Below, one piece after another: positions 10,962 to 22,789 of a stretch of 64,000 bases of DNA. The position numbers and the translations under genes are program-made. The notes beneath the pieces are model-generated. The model was not told where the DNA came from. It did not search any database and saw only the letters and a list, made by a program, of their open reading frames with translations. Positions within the stretch are counted from its first letter, which is position 1, and each line of letters starts with the position of its first letter. The DNA is taken from contig NC_056726.1 of NCBI RefSeq assembly GCF_019279795.1, positions 1,018,711,969 through 1,018,775,968 of the forward strand. The letters run 5' to 3'. This stretch comes from Protopterus annectens. Its lineage: Eukaryota; Chordata; Ceratodontiformes; Protopteridae.

Positions 10962-13480
10962 TTAATTGGGTTTATTTGTATTTATTTACTGGGCTAGTGC
11001 ACTGGCTTCAATGTTAAATGATCGAATGACTAAAACATTGAACATCAGTTCATCGAGACAAAAGCATCAAACATTTTAATAATTAAAAGCCGACTTCGTA
11101 AAATCCCAATGCATCGAATTGCAATAGCTGGCCAACAGCTGCGATGTTACCATCTTACATGTTACTTTTGGTATGTATAACATGATGGTAGTAAATATTT
11201 ATATTCATTCTGACTTACATGCAGCTGTTGGCCAACTATTATGAATCAATACGTTAAGATTCGACAAAGTTGGCTTTCAATGATTAAAATGTTTGGGTTC
11301 CTATTACGTTGTCGAATACTTGAAACTTCGAACCTGAGAGCATCGAACTCAGATGTTCGAAGTTTCAAGTAATCGAACGTTAAAAAATAAAAAATAAAAT
11401 AAAATAAAATACCTAAAGCCCATCTAACTGTTGAAAGCAGAGGGGCAAGCCACTCTGCACCCCCCACACCCCCTACTATTTAAATATACCAACTCAGAGA
11501 TCGCACTACAGTGCGGTAAAGGGAAATATTCCCTTTCTGCACTGTATTGCAATCTCAGAGTTGGTGTATTTAAAGAGCGGGGGGTGTGGGAGGTGCAGGG
11601 GGGCTTGCGCCCCTGCTTGCAATACTTTCTTTGTTTATTTGTTTTATTTTTTTTTTACACTTATCGAAGTTCTGAAACTTCGAACATAAGGGTTCGACCT
11701 TACGGTGTTCAAAGTTTCAGAACTTCGATAACGTAATAGGAACCCAAATGTTTGATGTTTTGTCTCAATGAACTGAAGTTTGATGTTTTAGTTATTCGAT
11801 CATTTGACATGAATCTAGTGCACAGATCTCAATGGGCCATTGGCAGGCAGAGGCTGAATGAAGAGAACCACATAAAAATGAACAAAACATATTTACAGAT
11901 GCAAGAATATACTACAGCATTTAGATCAAGAAGCAGTAAACAGTGTCATATCATGAATTGAAAAATTGAATTATGCCTAGCAGAGCATTACGAATAAGAT
12001 TTAGCCATAATAAGTGAGATGACTTATGCAACAGGAATATCAGTAAATGACTGAGATGATTTATGGGTTAGCAGTATATCATTCTAAATAGGTATGAAGA
12101 GATTAGAAAAGGTAAGTGAGAATAGTCGCAAGAAATGATACCATGAGGAGACATAAGAGAAAAGGTGCGAGTGACATGCTGAGGGAAGAGGAGTAGAAAG
12201 CATCATGTGAAGGAGATGCAGAGTGAAACGTGAAGTACGATTAATGAGAGGCAGTAAAGGCAATGACAAGATGAGGTAAGGAAGGATGAAATAGGGATGA
12301 AGGGGTGTGTAAGAGAGCTGCATGGCTCATGAATGCAGCTGTACTTTGTTTTGATGAGGAGTTGTTCCTTGAGATGTTGTCTGCACTGAGCGTACTTTTG
12401 GCTATCTCAGATTGAGAGAGGAATAGAGTCTCTTAGTTTAAGTGCTAAGATTAAGAATACATGTTCAGTGCAATAGAGTTTACTTTTTAGCTTTAGTAGA
12501 GTAGGTTGAGATTGAGAGACACTCCTGAGGTTATATGTTGTTTTTTTAATGAAAAGTTTATGAGTCAGAGGGGACAATGTCTCCAGAGAAAAGGTTGTAT
12601 GAATTAGTGATCCTAGTAGGAGGTTGGCTCCCAAATGTATGAGGAGCCATTTAGCTTTCGAGAAAGGTAGGCATTGGTGTTCATTATTGGAAGAGTTAGT
12701 AATGATCTGCAGATTTTATTAGAGATGGTTCATAAGGCAGTGGCTTTTTTCTTTCAGGTTGCAGCTATAATAAATAGGCTGTCCATATTTGAACGAACTA
12801 AGAGTATGCTGTTGCCTATTGCAGCTTTGGCTGGCTTGGCCAGAAGAGGCGATAGTTTGTTTATCCAGAACAATACTGTGTTGATTTTTTGTGTTCGATT
12901 TGAATGTGCAGTTGAATGTTAAAAGATTTGTCTAGTCAATGACAAGGAGTTTGGCTGACGTGGTAGCTTCTATGGTGGTATTGTGAGCATCTTTAATATT
13001 AAGGAAGCCGAGTGCTTTGGCTATTTTTGAGTTGGTTCCAAATAGCATTGCTTTTGTTTTTAAGAAATTGAGTATACATTTCTGCACTATTAGCCACTGT
13101 TTGAGGGATTGAAAGTCATCTTAGAGCTGTGCTTGTATAACACAGTAGAATTTGTTTGACCTGTAGATGACCATGTCATCTGCATAAAGAATTAGAGATA
13201 TTTAAGGATGATCACATGTGAGTTTGTTGATAAATATGTAAAATAGCAGAGGGGCTAAAGTGGAACCGTGGGTGACTTCCTTCAGAGGTGACAGTGCCTA
13301 TTTTCACCTTGAAGGATCTGTTGGTGAGGAAATCTACAAACTAAGGCTTTACATCATCACTAATGCCTATTTCATTTAATTTGTCAGATAGTAAGTTATT
13401 TTAAATAATCACGCACTTTTTAATCAGAGTTTTAGGAGACATGTATATGTTATAAAATAGCTGTAAATCCGTGACCTTTC
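10962..13480 (-). mobile_element. L2-like LINE with YADD reverse transcriptase (interrupted)
   Basis: On the minus strand the RT core lies at about 13300-12900: SLYADDMVIYRSNKF (motif C, YADD), then SLKQWLIVQKC and LKTKAMLFGTNSK, a typical LINE motif D region. C-terminal sequence with ALKLRDSIP near 12420 follows, then a 3' UTR whose end (11824-11890 and 10962-11002) aligns with the 3' UTR at 3660-3750. The 812-bp foldback element B sits in that 3' UTR. Stops at several places; the N-terminal RT and endonuclease are not recognised. Confidence 0.7.
11003..11814. mobile_element. Foldback DNA element B with 9-bp target duplication
   Basis: Long terminal inverted repeats of about 65 bp (11010-11075 against 11742-11810) and a second palindrome in the centre (11489-11564), where CCAACTCAGAG pairs with CTCAGAGTTGG. 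It is flanked by CTAGTGCAC on both sides (10994-11002 and 11815-11823). Removing it restores an L2-like 3' UTR, which supports the boundaries. No coding capacity. An 8-9 bp duplication suggests mobilisation by a hAT transposase. Confidence 0.8.
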
Positions 13481-13989
13481 CACTTGTACTCTTTGTATAA
13501 AATGAGGAAGTACTTGTGTTGCACACTTTAAGACAGAATCTGCGAATATAGGGAAGTTAAAGAGGCCCTAAAAGGCAAAATGTAATATTTTGTTCTAATG
13601 TTTGTGACAATTCAGGAAACTACATGCTGTTTTAGTTAATGTCAAGCTGACTGCCACAAAATTCCAGAAAGTACTGGACCAAACTATCATTATGTGTCCG
13701 CAGATATGACTTGCCTATAAAAATCATGACACATGCTTAGTTTACTAACCCTCCAGATTTGCTGTCAAGACTCAAGTTTAATAACCATTGCCTAAATTGA
13801 TGCACCAGGATTCAAGTTGCAGCTTGAACCTGTTTTAATCTGATTTAATTAATTGACTTACTGTTTGAGACAGAGACTGCCTTGGCCAAGCAGATGCAAC
13901 TATATGCAGTAGAATGAGTTGAACTGTATGCTATACTACCCTGACACTTTGTATATGTAATTTTTCTTTCTATGAACTATATAAATCAT
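13481..13989. other. Unassigned, probably degraded LINE sequence
   Basis: No protein frame is convincing. It precedes an L2-like 3' end on the plus strand and may be the decayed body of that element. Confidence 0.3.
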
Positions 13990-14205
13990 AGTTACACATT
14001 TTTTGTTTCTTTGAGAGCTTATGAATTAATACTATGCAGTTTTATTTCTGTGGAGCTTATGAATTAATACTATGCACGTGTTTTTTTTCTGCGGAGCTTT
14101 TCTCCCAGGGCCTTTGCTGAAAAAAGGGCACTAGCTTAGTAGGACTTTCCAGGTCAACAGATGTCAACTAATTAAATAAATGAATAAATAAATGAGGGTC
14201 CCTCA
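13990..14205 (+). mobile_element. L2-like LINE 3' end
   Basis: TTCTCCCAGGGCCTTTGCTG, then AAAAAAGGGC and an AAATAAATGAATAAATAAATG tail match the family 3' ends at 3640 (minus strand) and 27675. Just upstream, GAGCTTATGAATTAATACTA occurs twice (14017 and 14056), a local duplication of about 39 bp. Confidence 0.65.
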
Positions 14206-14359
14206 TATAGTTTGCAAAATAAATAAGCTGATGTCTTTGGTAAGTGCCTAATTTTATGTTTTGTTAATGTTGTTTTTTTTTTTATTAAACTGCTTTTAGC
14301 TGCAGCTTGGTGTCTTGTCACATTTTTCTGTCTGTATCATGGTTTGTCACTTAACCTAA

Positions 14360-16440
14360 TGCATCTCGTCAAGGCTGGTCATACAGGATGATGAGCATGA
14401 GCTTCTCCACATCTAGGTCACCACAGGCAAAGTCCCATACTAACTACAGGTCCCCCTCTATGACCCAGGAGACCCATAACTCTTACTTAAACGTACTGTA
14501 GTCATTCCCCATTCAACCTATTATCATATTCATGGGCGGCTTTAACTACCCCGCTATAAATTGAGAATCATACAAGACTCCAAGCCTGCAGCCCTGAGAC
14601 AGCTGGACTTTGTTAACACTAGAAGCCTGGACCAAATAGTTCACCTGTCCACTAGGGGAGCAACATACTGTACCTAGTCCTCACTAACATGGGAGAACAC
14701 TGCACCCCCCCCCCCCCCCCCCAGTGTAAAGTCTTCTCTGGTAAGGTCAGTCTATAAAGCTGTCACTTTTGAAATAAAAATAAAACCTGTGATCCCATTT
14801 AACCCTGTAGTATTTATTAACTATTCTAAGGCAAACTTCCTGCTATTAAATGACAATCCGACAACATTTCAAGCCCTCCCAAACTCTAACACAGTTGCCA
14901 AGGTGGACTTGCTCACTGATACTATGTACAATCATGTTAATAAATGCATAGATACAGCTGAGCCTAAAAGAAATAAGGTCAGAAAACTGAAAAAACAAGA
15001 TGCCAGGGTGGAATCCAAATAACAATAGGCTGTACAATATAAGGAAGAAAATCACTGAAAAAGTCAAGAAGTACAACGACCAACAGGAATAAAACCTCTC
15101 TCATCAGTCTAAATAAGCAACTCAGAGGTAAAATCATGTCTACAAATGTTAATTTTGAGGTAAATGTTGCCTCCCAGGCCAAGGACAATCACAAAGCTTT
15201 CTTTAGCTATGCCCGTAGCCTCAAAGGCTGTACACAACAATATGCAGAGATAATTTTGAATAGAGCCACCCATGCAGAGCCTGAATGTATAGCAATCTAC
15301 TGGCTAAAACATTCAGTTGCAATTTTAAATGCCCCTCCCCTCCATTCACCCCTCAAACAATACCACTGAATGTAACCCCCCAGCCACCATTAAGTAACAA
15401 GATCCTAAATCCACTCGCCAAGGCCATGAACACCAAGTCATTTGGCCCCAATATTATTCCAGGATACCTCCTAAATAGCATGAAACACAAACTAACAGGG
15501 CCACTTAAGTTACTGTTTAACCAGAGCCTCCAGTCAGGCTCTGTGCCATGCTAATGGAACTGCAACAGTCATACCGTTGCATATGTCTAGGCCTTCTATG
15601 GACACTGTAAGCTACAGGCCAGTTAGTCTGACTAGTCTCATATGCAAAGCCATGGAAAGAATTATCATGGAAATTATTAGCAATAACATTGGAAACCTCC
15701 AGATACTAGATCCAGCCCAATTTGACTTTGTCAAGGAAAGATCATGCCTCCTCTATCTGGTAGATATTTTTGGGAAGGTCACCAAGGCAATAAAATAAAA
15801 ATAAAATTCATGGATCTAGGCATGAACCCTTATGTTACATGCTGGATTGCCAGCTGGCTCTTAGATATGACCCAGGAAGTTAGGATAAGGGAGTCTACCT
15901 GCACAAAGAGGCCTGCCTCTAATGGACTCCCTCAGGGCTTTTTGCTGGTTCCTGTTCTTTTTGGCATGTACTTCTTCTCAGATGTCAAGGGCAACATCAA
16001 TGACCTCTCATTGACCAGGTTTACAGATGATTGCAAACTAGGAGCAGTCATAGAATCCCCAAAGACAAAAATATCCTCCAGAAAGGGCTAATACATACAA
16101 ACAACTGGTGCCATAGACATGGTTTAAAACTAAGTGCCAAGAAATGCATAACAGTACCCTTTGGGAAGTTGGCTACCCCAGGAAACTACCTCAATAATAA
16201 CACACCTCCTAAGAGTAGACCCAGTAGTCTGGGATTTAGGAGTGTCTGTAGACACTGACCTGGCTTTCTACCAACAAGCTCTAAGGAAATAGGAAATCAT
16301 TCTATGCTGCTCAACTAATAAACAAAGGTATGGCATCTTGCTTCAAGGAAATCATCATTCCACAGTACTCAGGCCTCATTAGACCCACCATTTAGTATAG
16401 TACCCCCTTCGGTACACACCTGACCAGGCACTAAATATAC
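14360..16440 (+). mobile_element. CR1-like LINE copy 4 (old, strongly decayed)
   Basis: Endonuclease remnants include GGFNYPAI and LDFVNTRSLDQIVHLSTRGA. The linker has FKALPNSNT and SYARSLKGCTQQYAE. RT remnants include GPNIIPGYLLNSMKH, ILDPAQFDFVKERSCLLYLV, ASWLLDMTQEVRI, LPQGFLLVPVLFGMYF (motif B, degraded) and RFTDDCKLGAVIESPK (FADD changed to FTDD). Motif A is deleted at about 15800. A C18 run at 14705-14722 lies in the endonuclease C-terminal part. Ends near RPTI.Y without its own 3' tail. Confidence 0.85.
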
Positions 16441-16491
16441 AGAACTAACAGATATTGCCAAAAATCCTGGCAGATAGGTTCAGTGCTAACT
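16441..16491 (+). mobile_element. LINE linker fragment next to (CA)n
   Basis: The reading TDIAKILADRFSANL is the CR1-like endonuclease-RT linker (TDIANILADRFSANF in other copies). In those copies a C-rich CCCCCACCCC tract follows directly; here a (CA)n tract stands at that spot. Confidence 0.6.
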
Positions 16492-16874
<383 letters not shown>

Positions 16875-16959
16875 ATACCTCTCAACCTCTTACTGCAAGA
16901 AGTCTGGACAAAGCCTGTCATAATGGGGGGGCCCAAAACTACGAACATATTTTAAATAT

Positions 16960-17105
16960 TGCTTTCAGAAAGTTGATATAACAAGTTTTTCATTAGTATG
17001 ACTTTTCTGATAGACACGAAGTCTAAAGCTCAAATGTCTACTATTATTTTCTGACTTCAGTACTCAAAGATTTGCCAGGGATTTGCCAGAAGAACACATG
17101 AGGCA
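16960..17105. repeat. Dispersed repeat shared with 46508-46640
   Basis: The order TTAGTATGA.TTTTCTGA, GAAGTCT.AA.CTCAAATGTCT and CTGACTTCA..ACTCA occurs in the same order at 46530-46610. Its family is not recognised. Confidence 0.5.
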
Positions 17106-17671
17106 AAAATCCAGACAGTTGAGAGCATAATGCTTTGATGGGATTTATTCAACCCTTGCTTAAAAAAAAATACCTTCAGGGTCTTTTAACACTGTGTTCT
17201 GTCTCACTCCTCAATTGCTGGAACAAAAGATCTTCAGGATTACCTCTGCAGTACCAGCTGTGCAATTCTTGGGAGAGGCACCATCCCCTGTAACCAACCT
17301 AAATCCATCACTGTAACTTGCAGTCTATGTCTCTAGTTGTTCATGGAGGGAACAGAACAATTCATTTAAATACTCCAAGTTCCATCTGCCAGTCAGAAAA
17401 CACAGGGCAAACAATCCGCTGCTCAGCCGCAAACGCAGACGTTATTAGCTTTTCTTCTTTTTTTAACTCGGGGCAAGCAGCTGTTAGCCGTGAATGCAGC
17501 AGTCTTTTTGTTTTCTTTTTACTGAGGGTGAGCTGCATAACCGAAACTGAAAATTATTATTTTTTTACTATATTAAGGTCGGTCATCAGGAAGGCGAGGT
17601 GGGTGCAATGACCGCAAGGACCCCTATCAATTATCATATGGACTACCAGAGGTCCGTGGACCTAAGTTTAG
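17106..17671. other. No recognisable gene
   Basis: One open frame of 97 codons (17318-17611) shows no known motif and no splice or start context. Nothing else identified. Confidence 0.35.
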
Positions 17672-17696
17672 GAATCACCTGAGAACACTGGAAAAT

Positions 17697-18569
17697 ATGA
17701 AGGTCTCTTCAAACACCATTATATTGGGCGACTTCAACTACCCAAACATAGACTGGGAGCATTACTCTAGCTCCAACACCCTAGCCCAAAGGTTCCTAGA
17801 ATTTATAAACTCAAATGCTATGGAACAACTTGTTACCACTCACACAAGAGGGGAAAACATACTGGACCTGATCATCACCAACATGGGGACTCTATGCTCC
17901 AGACCAGAAGTGTATCCCTCACTGGTAAGATCAGACCATAAACTAATCTCACTGGATATTCACATCCCGACTCCACCCCCTGCCCAGAAAACCACAGTGA
18001 AAAACTTCTCTAAAGCAAATTTCACACTCCTCAAAACCGAGGTGGAATCCTTCAAAGTCCCCGGGCCTGTGGAAAATATGGCCCAGACCGCAGAATCCTT
18101 TATAAACACATTCTATGAACACCTTCAGGAATGCATGGATCATGCGATCCCAAATAAAAGCAAGACCCAATCCTCCAAAGGCAGACGTCCTGTCTGGTGG
18201 ACCCCAGCCATAAACAAACTATACAATAGAAGGAGGAAACTACTAAATGATAGAGCAAAATCCCAAAAAGGGAAGGCATCACTGATCAGTATTAGCAAAA
18301 AACTATGGGCACTCATAAAATTGACTAAGGCCAGCTTCGAGAGAAAAATTGCACAGGACACTAAGGATAATCACAAGGCTTTATTTAGTTATGTTAGGAA
18401 CCTGGGTGGTAATTCCCAGATATGCTCAGAATTAGTCCAAAATGACAAAAAATACACCGAACCCACAGACATTGCCAACATCCTAGCTGACAGGTTCAGC
18501 GCAAACTTCTCCCATCCCCTCCTCACCAAAAGGGCAAATATCTATCCCAGCAGAGTGCTGCCCCCCTGA
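17697..18569 (+). pseudogene. LINE ORF2 endonuclease C-terminal half and linker
   Basis: An open frame of 290 codons. It holds GDFNYPNIDWEHYSSSN (catalytic GDFN block), ENILDLIITNMG, and LVRSDHKLISLDIHI with the SDH catalytic block intact. The linker follows (FSKANFTLLKTEVESFK, RRPVWWTPAINKLYNRRRK, DNHKALFSYVRN, TDIANILADRFSANF). The N-terminal half is missing. The frame ends just after the C-rich linker, shifting relative to the RT. Confidence 0.88.
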
Positions 18570-20124
18570 CATCTCAGATGCTCAAGTAAGAGCTGCCCTC
18601 TCCAAAGCAAAAAACACAGCATCAATGGGACCAGACGGTGTCCCGGGCTGCGCCCTACATGAACTCCAAGAAGAGCTAAACCCAAACATAAAACTACTGT
18701 TCAATCTCAGCCTTACTACAGGATATGTGCCCAAAGAGTGGCGTACAGCAACAGTGGTCCCTCTCAATAAAGGTGGTGCCTCAACGTATCCTGGAAACTA
18801 TCGCCCCATAAGCCAGACTAGCTTGGTCTGCAAAGCTATGGAAAGGATCATCATGGACCTCATAAATAAAGATATTGGGGACCTACAGACACTGGATCCT
18901 ACCTAGTTCGGCTTTGTTAAGGGCAGATCCTGCCTCTTAAACCTGGTTGATTTCTTTGAAACAGTCACCAAGGCCATTGACGAGGGGAAGGTGGTCCACA
19001 CAGCCTACCTGGACCTCGCAAAAGCCTTCGATACAATACCCCACTCGGGCATTATAGATAATCTCACCAGCTTAAATATAAACCTCTATGTCACTAGATG
19101 GATTGCAAACTGGCTCAAGGACAGAACCCACATGGTTAGAATTGCTGGAGCCATGTCAGACTCCAAATCAGTTACAAGTGGTGTCCCACAAGGTTCAGTC
19201 CTGGGACCTCTCTTGTTCGGTATATATTTCTCGGAGGTACAGGCCAACATGGAAGGACTGTGGCTGACCAAGTTCGCAGATGACTGCAAACTGGGCGCCA
19301 TAATCGACTCCCCAGCCGACACAAGCATCCTCCAAAAGGGCCTCATAGAAACAGACAACTGGTGCCAGAGCCATGGCCTCAAGCTAAATGCCAAAAAGTG
19401 TATAGTCATCCCCTTTGGCAAAAACAAAGTGCCCACAAATTACCACATAGGTGGTAATCCGTTAAGTACAGAAGAAGTAATTAGGGACCTGGGGACCCAA
19501 GTTGATAGCAATCTCTCATTTGACAACCACGTGGCCAAAGTGGTTAGAAAAACATTTTATATAGCCCACCTAATCATGAAGGGATTCACATCTAGATCAG
19601 GGGAGGTCATCGTGCCTCTTTACTCATCCCTCATCAGGCCCATAATTGAGTACAATGCCCCTTTTGGGATGTACCTTACCAGACACCTGCAGCAACTGGA
19701 AAGACCCCAAAAGTACCTCACCAAGAGGATCAAAGGGCTCAAACAGATGCCATATGCTGCCCGGTTAATGAAACTCCAGCTCTACTCAGTGGCATACCGC
19801 CTGTTCAGAGGCGATCTGTGCCTGATGTATAAAGCCATGTCCAACCCGGAATTAATGGACATGCTGCACCTCAGAAAATCCAAATCCCATCGAGCTATGC
19901 GCTTGAGAGACTTGAACCTCAGCACTGAAATAAATAGGACATGCTGGAGGGACAGATTCATAACCCAGAGGCACCCTTCATTCTGGAATAAAATACCAGT
20001 CCAGGTTAGGCAGAGTCCCTCATTGACTCTCTTCAAGAGGAATTTTGATGAGTGGATGGGAGATCGTAGGTTTACCCCGGGTATCACTTCTGTGTCACTG
20101 TTAGACAGAGACACAGTATACTAA
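18570..20124 (+). pseudogene. LINE ORF2 reverse transcriptase (one stop codon)
   Basis: Nearly intact non-LTR reverse transcriptase. In order: SMGPDGVPGCALHELQ, NYRPISQTSLVCKAMERII, a TAG stop at 18904-18906 where other copies have Gln (TQFGFVKG), AYLDLAKAFDTIPHSGI (motif A with catalytic Asp), SGVPQGSVLGPLLFGIYFSE (motif B), TKFADDCKLGAI (motif C, both Asp intact), HGLKLNAKKCIVIPFGKN (motif D), then the conserved C-terminus ending GITSVSLLDRDTVY. The two open stretches (18625-18903 and 18991-20124) are in one frame, so this single stop is the main lesion. Confidence 0.93.
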
Positions 20125-20245
20125 CCTCGAAAAAGAGCATAGCAAAATAAATTTAAAATGGGTGGCGAAAGCCAAGCACATTCTGGCTAGGCTTATAAAT
20201 GCCCTAGGGCAGATAGCCTAGTATGAACCTATGAACCTATGAACT

Positions 20246-20650
20246 GCATTAGACTAACAAATAAACAGCTCAGCAAGCTCCCCATCCAAACCTTCTTGCT
20301 CTACAGCACCACCTGGTGGTATTCATATTGTTTTTTCTGATGTTCTGAAAAGATATTGGACAGTTTTGGAATGACTTTATGTCATCTGAGGTCTCCAGAC
20401 TCAAATGAAACTTAAGAAGCCTCTTATTTCCATAAACATGCCTTGTCCCACTGAAATATACTACTTGAGTGTCTTTTGGAGTATGTGGGCACAAGCCAGA
20501 GACTTATACCATGGCTTATACCGTGACTCTTTCTGTTACAAATCTTACAGCAATCAACTCACGTAACACAATTGTTAATGAATTCAGTGAAATAAAAAAA
20601 AAATGAAATACAAGCATATTTTTTCAAGGGCTGCCCCTACCCCCCAACCC
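20246..20650. other. No recognisable feature
   Basis: No gene, RNA or known repeat identified between LINE copy 5 and foldback element D. Confidence 0.35.
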
Positions 20651-20669
20651 TGAACACACACATACACAC

Positions 20670-20985
20670 TTTTAAAAGCTCGACTTTCATATGACCGAGA
20701 CCATATATTGAACTTTTAAAAGTTTGAACGGTCTGAATGGAGATCTCCATACAGCGCAGAATGGGAAGATTTCCCTTTTCCACAATGTAGTGCAATCTCG
20801 GAGTTGGTATATTTAAATAGTGGGGGGAGAGGTGTGGGCTTGCCCCCCTGCTAGAAACGTTTATTTTATTTATTTATTTTTTTATTATGTATTTATTTTT
20901 TTACATGTTCGAACTTTTAAATGTTCGATCATATGGTCTCGGCCATATGAAACTTGAACATTTGAAAGTTTGATCATGTATAGTA
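20670..20985. mobile_element. Foldback DNA element D
   Basis: Terminal arms CTTTCATATGACCGAGACC and GGTCTCGGCCATATGAAAC-type sequence are inverted copies. Each arm also holds a smaller TTCAAACTTTTAAAAG-type hairpin. The centre has the family core (ATCTCGGAGTTGG) and GGAGATCTCC, the latter shared with element G at 47590. No coding capacity. Confidence 0.6.
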
Positions 20986-20989
20986 GACT

Positions 20990-20991
<2 letters not shown>

Positions 20992-21051
<60 letters not shown>

Positions 21052-21052
21052 G
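20992..21052. repeat. (TA)n microsatellite
   Basis: About 60 bp of TA units with one GTATATA interruption. It lies between foldback elements D and E. Confidence 0.97.
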
Positions 21053-21437
21053 AGCTAAGACTTTTGAACGAAAATTCAAAAGTCCAAATCCAAAACCACC
21101 GAACACACTTTAACGAAAGCGCTTTCATTGAAAAAGCACTTTCGTTAAAGTATGTTAAACCCCCCCCCCACAAAGTCTACTTGATTGCAGGGGGGCAAGG
21201 CCCCCTGCACCCCCAATGAGGGGGGCTGCACCTCCACACACCCCCTACTTTAATATTCTCACTCTGAGGTCGCACTACAGTGAGGAAAGATGAATTTTCC
21301 CTTACCCCACCGTAGTACGACCGGAGCAGCAAGCATACTTACACGAAAGTGCTGCTTCGGTGAACAGCACTTTTGTGCAAGTATGCTCACCAATTTGGGA
21401 TTCGGTGAAAGATACAGTCGAGCATCTGTACGGATCT
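21053..21437. mobile_element. Foldback DNA element E with two hairpins
   Basis: Two strong hairpins flank the family core (CTCTGAGGTCGCACTACAGT at 21260). The left one is AACGAAAGCGCTTTC against AAGCACTTTCGTT (21112-21150). The right one is GCATACTTACACGAAAGTGC against GCACTTTTGTGCAAGTATGC (21333-21387). GC-rich GGGGGGCAAGGCCCCCTGC is shared with other members. No coding capacity. The ends merge into (TA)n on both sides. Confidence 0.55.
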
Positions 21438-21446
21438 TATATATAT

Positions 21447-21536
<90 letters not shown>
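21438..21536. repeat. (TA)n microsatellite
   Basis: About 100 bp of TA units with an early CATG interruption. The open frames over it are artefacts. Confidence 0.97.
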
Positions 21537-21537
<1 letters not shown>

Positions 21538-21659
21538 AGCTCCACAGTTGCTTAAACATGAAGAAGGGCAAAATCTCCCAAAAGAAAAGAATCATTGCCA
21601 CCACACACTTAAAAAGAATACCTTTAGCAATGTCATATGGAAAATGGTGATTGAGGAGA

Positions 21660-21740
21660 TATTCATTATATTGACCACTGCTGCAGTAGCCTTAGCTTTA
21701 TGGGCTATATCCTACCAAGGATATATAGACCGGCCAGATT
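21660..21740 (+). repeat. DIRS left terminal repeat
   Basis: CACTGCTGCAGTAGCCTTAG, then TATGGG and CAAGGATATA, matches the reverse complement of 41880-41945 over roughly 60 bp with a few differences. Opposite orientation at the two ends is the DIRS pattern. Confidence 0.6.
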
Positions 21741-22028
21741 CCACATACCCAAATTGTCAGGTAGCTTTATCTGAGCTAACCAAAAGACAAGTTTGGGCAC
21801 AAAGCCCTTCAGAGCATGCCTGCTGCCAAATGTACTCTTCTGGGGCTTTCAGGGATTGACGGTCAGTTGTGTTTTAAATTGCTGGTAGATAACTTTACAT
21901 TGGGGAAGAAAACTTCCATTTTCTTATATTTACTTTTGTTTTATTACTTTCCTTTCAAGAAATGTATTTTAAAGCTAGCAGTGTTATGTTTTAATCGACT
22001 GTCTCGAGACTTTAACATTCTTTTAAAC

Positions 22029-22652
22029 GGGTCTATATTATAACATCGAAATCTTAAAACTTTGAATGTTATAATATCGAACCATTTCAGTTGAAAGACT
22101 ATACCATCGAACACTCAGAATAGCGATTTTTTTCCCAGGGAAAAAATTCACTGTTCCGACAAACATACACACAAGACAAACACACCAAAATAAATAATCC
22201 ACACACATACACTTCACAAAACCCTGCACTAAACCATGCAGACACTACTAGCTATCCACTTACCTTAACCCAACCTTAACTCTAAGGACTGTAACTACCG
22301 CATACTCACCTTTCCTGCTCCCTAACCCTAAAGTCCTTATCGCACACTCATCTTACCCACTCCCTAACCCTAAGGTCCCTATCGCACACTCACCTTACCC
22401 GCTCCCTAACCCTAAGGTCCCTAACTATCACACACTCACCTTAACCCAATCTGTTCGCACACTTACCTTAACCGGTCCATAACCGTCACTCCACAGTCGA
22501 GGAAATAGCGAAGCTGCAGAAATGGCCCACTGAATACTTTCCCTAGGAATGTATTCAATATTCTGCAGCTTCGCTATTTTCAACATTCGGTGCATAGGGT
22601 TCGATATTATAACATTTGAAGTTTTAAGACTTCAATGTTATAATATAGACCC
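22029..22652. mobile_element. Foldback DNA element F with 9-bp target duplication
   Basis: Ends are GGGTCTATATTATAACAT and the inverted counterpart TTATAATATAGACCC. The flanks are CTTTTAAAC on both sides (22020-22028 and 22653-22661). An inner palindrome pairs AGCGAAGCTGCAGAA with TTCTGCAGCTTCGCT (22511-22585). Between 22258 and 22490 lies a 42-bp minisatellite. An 8-9 bp duplication with TIRs suggests a hAT-type non-autonomous element. It sits in the 5' region of the DIRS element. Confidence 0.8.
22258..22490. repeat. 42-bp minisatellite with CCCTAA hexamers
   Basis: About three full units start at TCCCTAACCCTAAAGTCC (22319, 22361, 22403), with decayed flanking units. Each unit has two CCCTAA hexamers. 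It is inside foldback element F. Confidence 0.75.
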
Positions 22653-22789
22653 CTTTTAAACAGAGCACTTGTTTTTTTCTTTCAGTTCAAAAGTAGTAAC
22701 TAACTAAAAATATATTTTCTATGGAGACATTATGTTTAATTTTCCTTGCTGAGTCTAGCATAGTGTTTGAAAGTGCTTTTACTGTGTTT

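Larger units (their letters stand above)
17672..20245 (+). mobile_element. CR1-like LINE copy 5 (5' truncated, best-preserved RT)
   Basis: Starts inside the endonuclease (LENMKVSSNTIILGDFNYPN) and runs through linker, RT and a short 3' UTR to the tail CCTATGAACCTATGAAC at 20225-20242. Only one nonsense codon lies in the RT, plus a frameshift in the linker near 18535-18570. Preservation suggests it is among the youngest insertions here. Confidence 0.92.

Noticed and set aside
17318..17611. 97-codon open frame as a gene
   Set aside because: No homologous motif, no conserved context, and such lengths occur by chance in this much sequence.
21290..21859. 189-codon open frame
   Set aside because: It runs through foldback element E, a (TA)n tract and the DIRS terminal repeat, so it is not a protein gene.
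22258..22490. Interstitial telomere
   Set aside because: CCCTAA hexamers occur only as two per 42-bp unit inside a foldback element, not as a continuous hexamer array.
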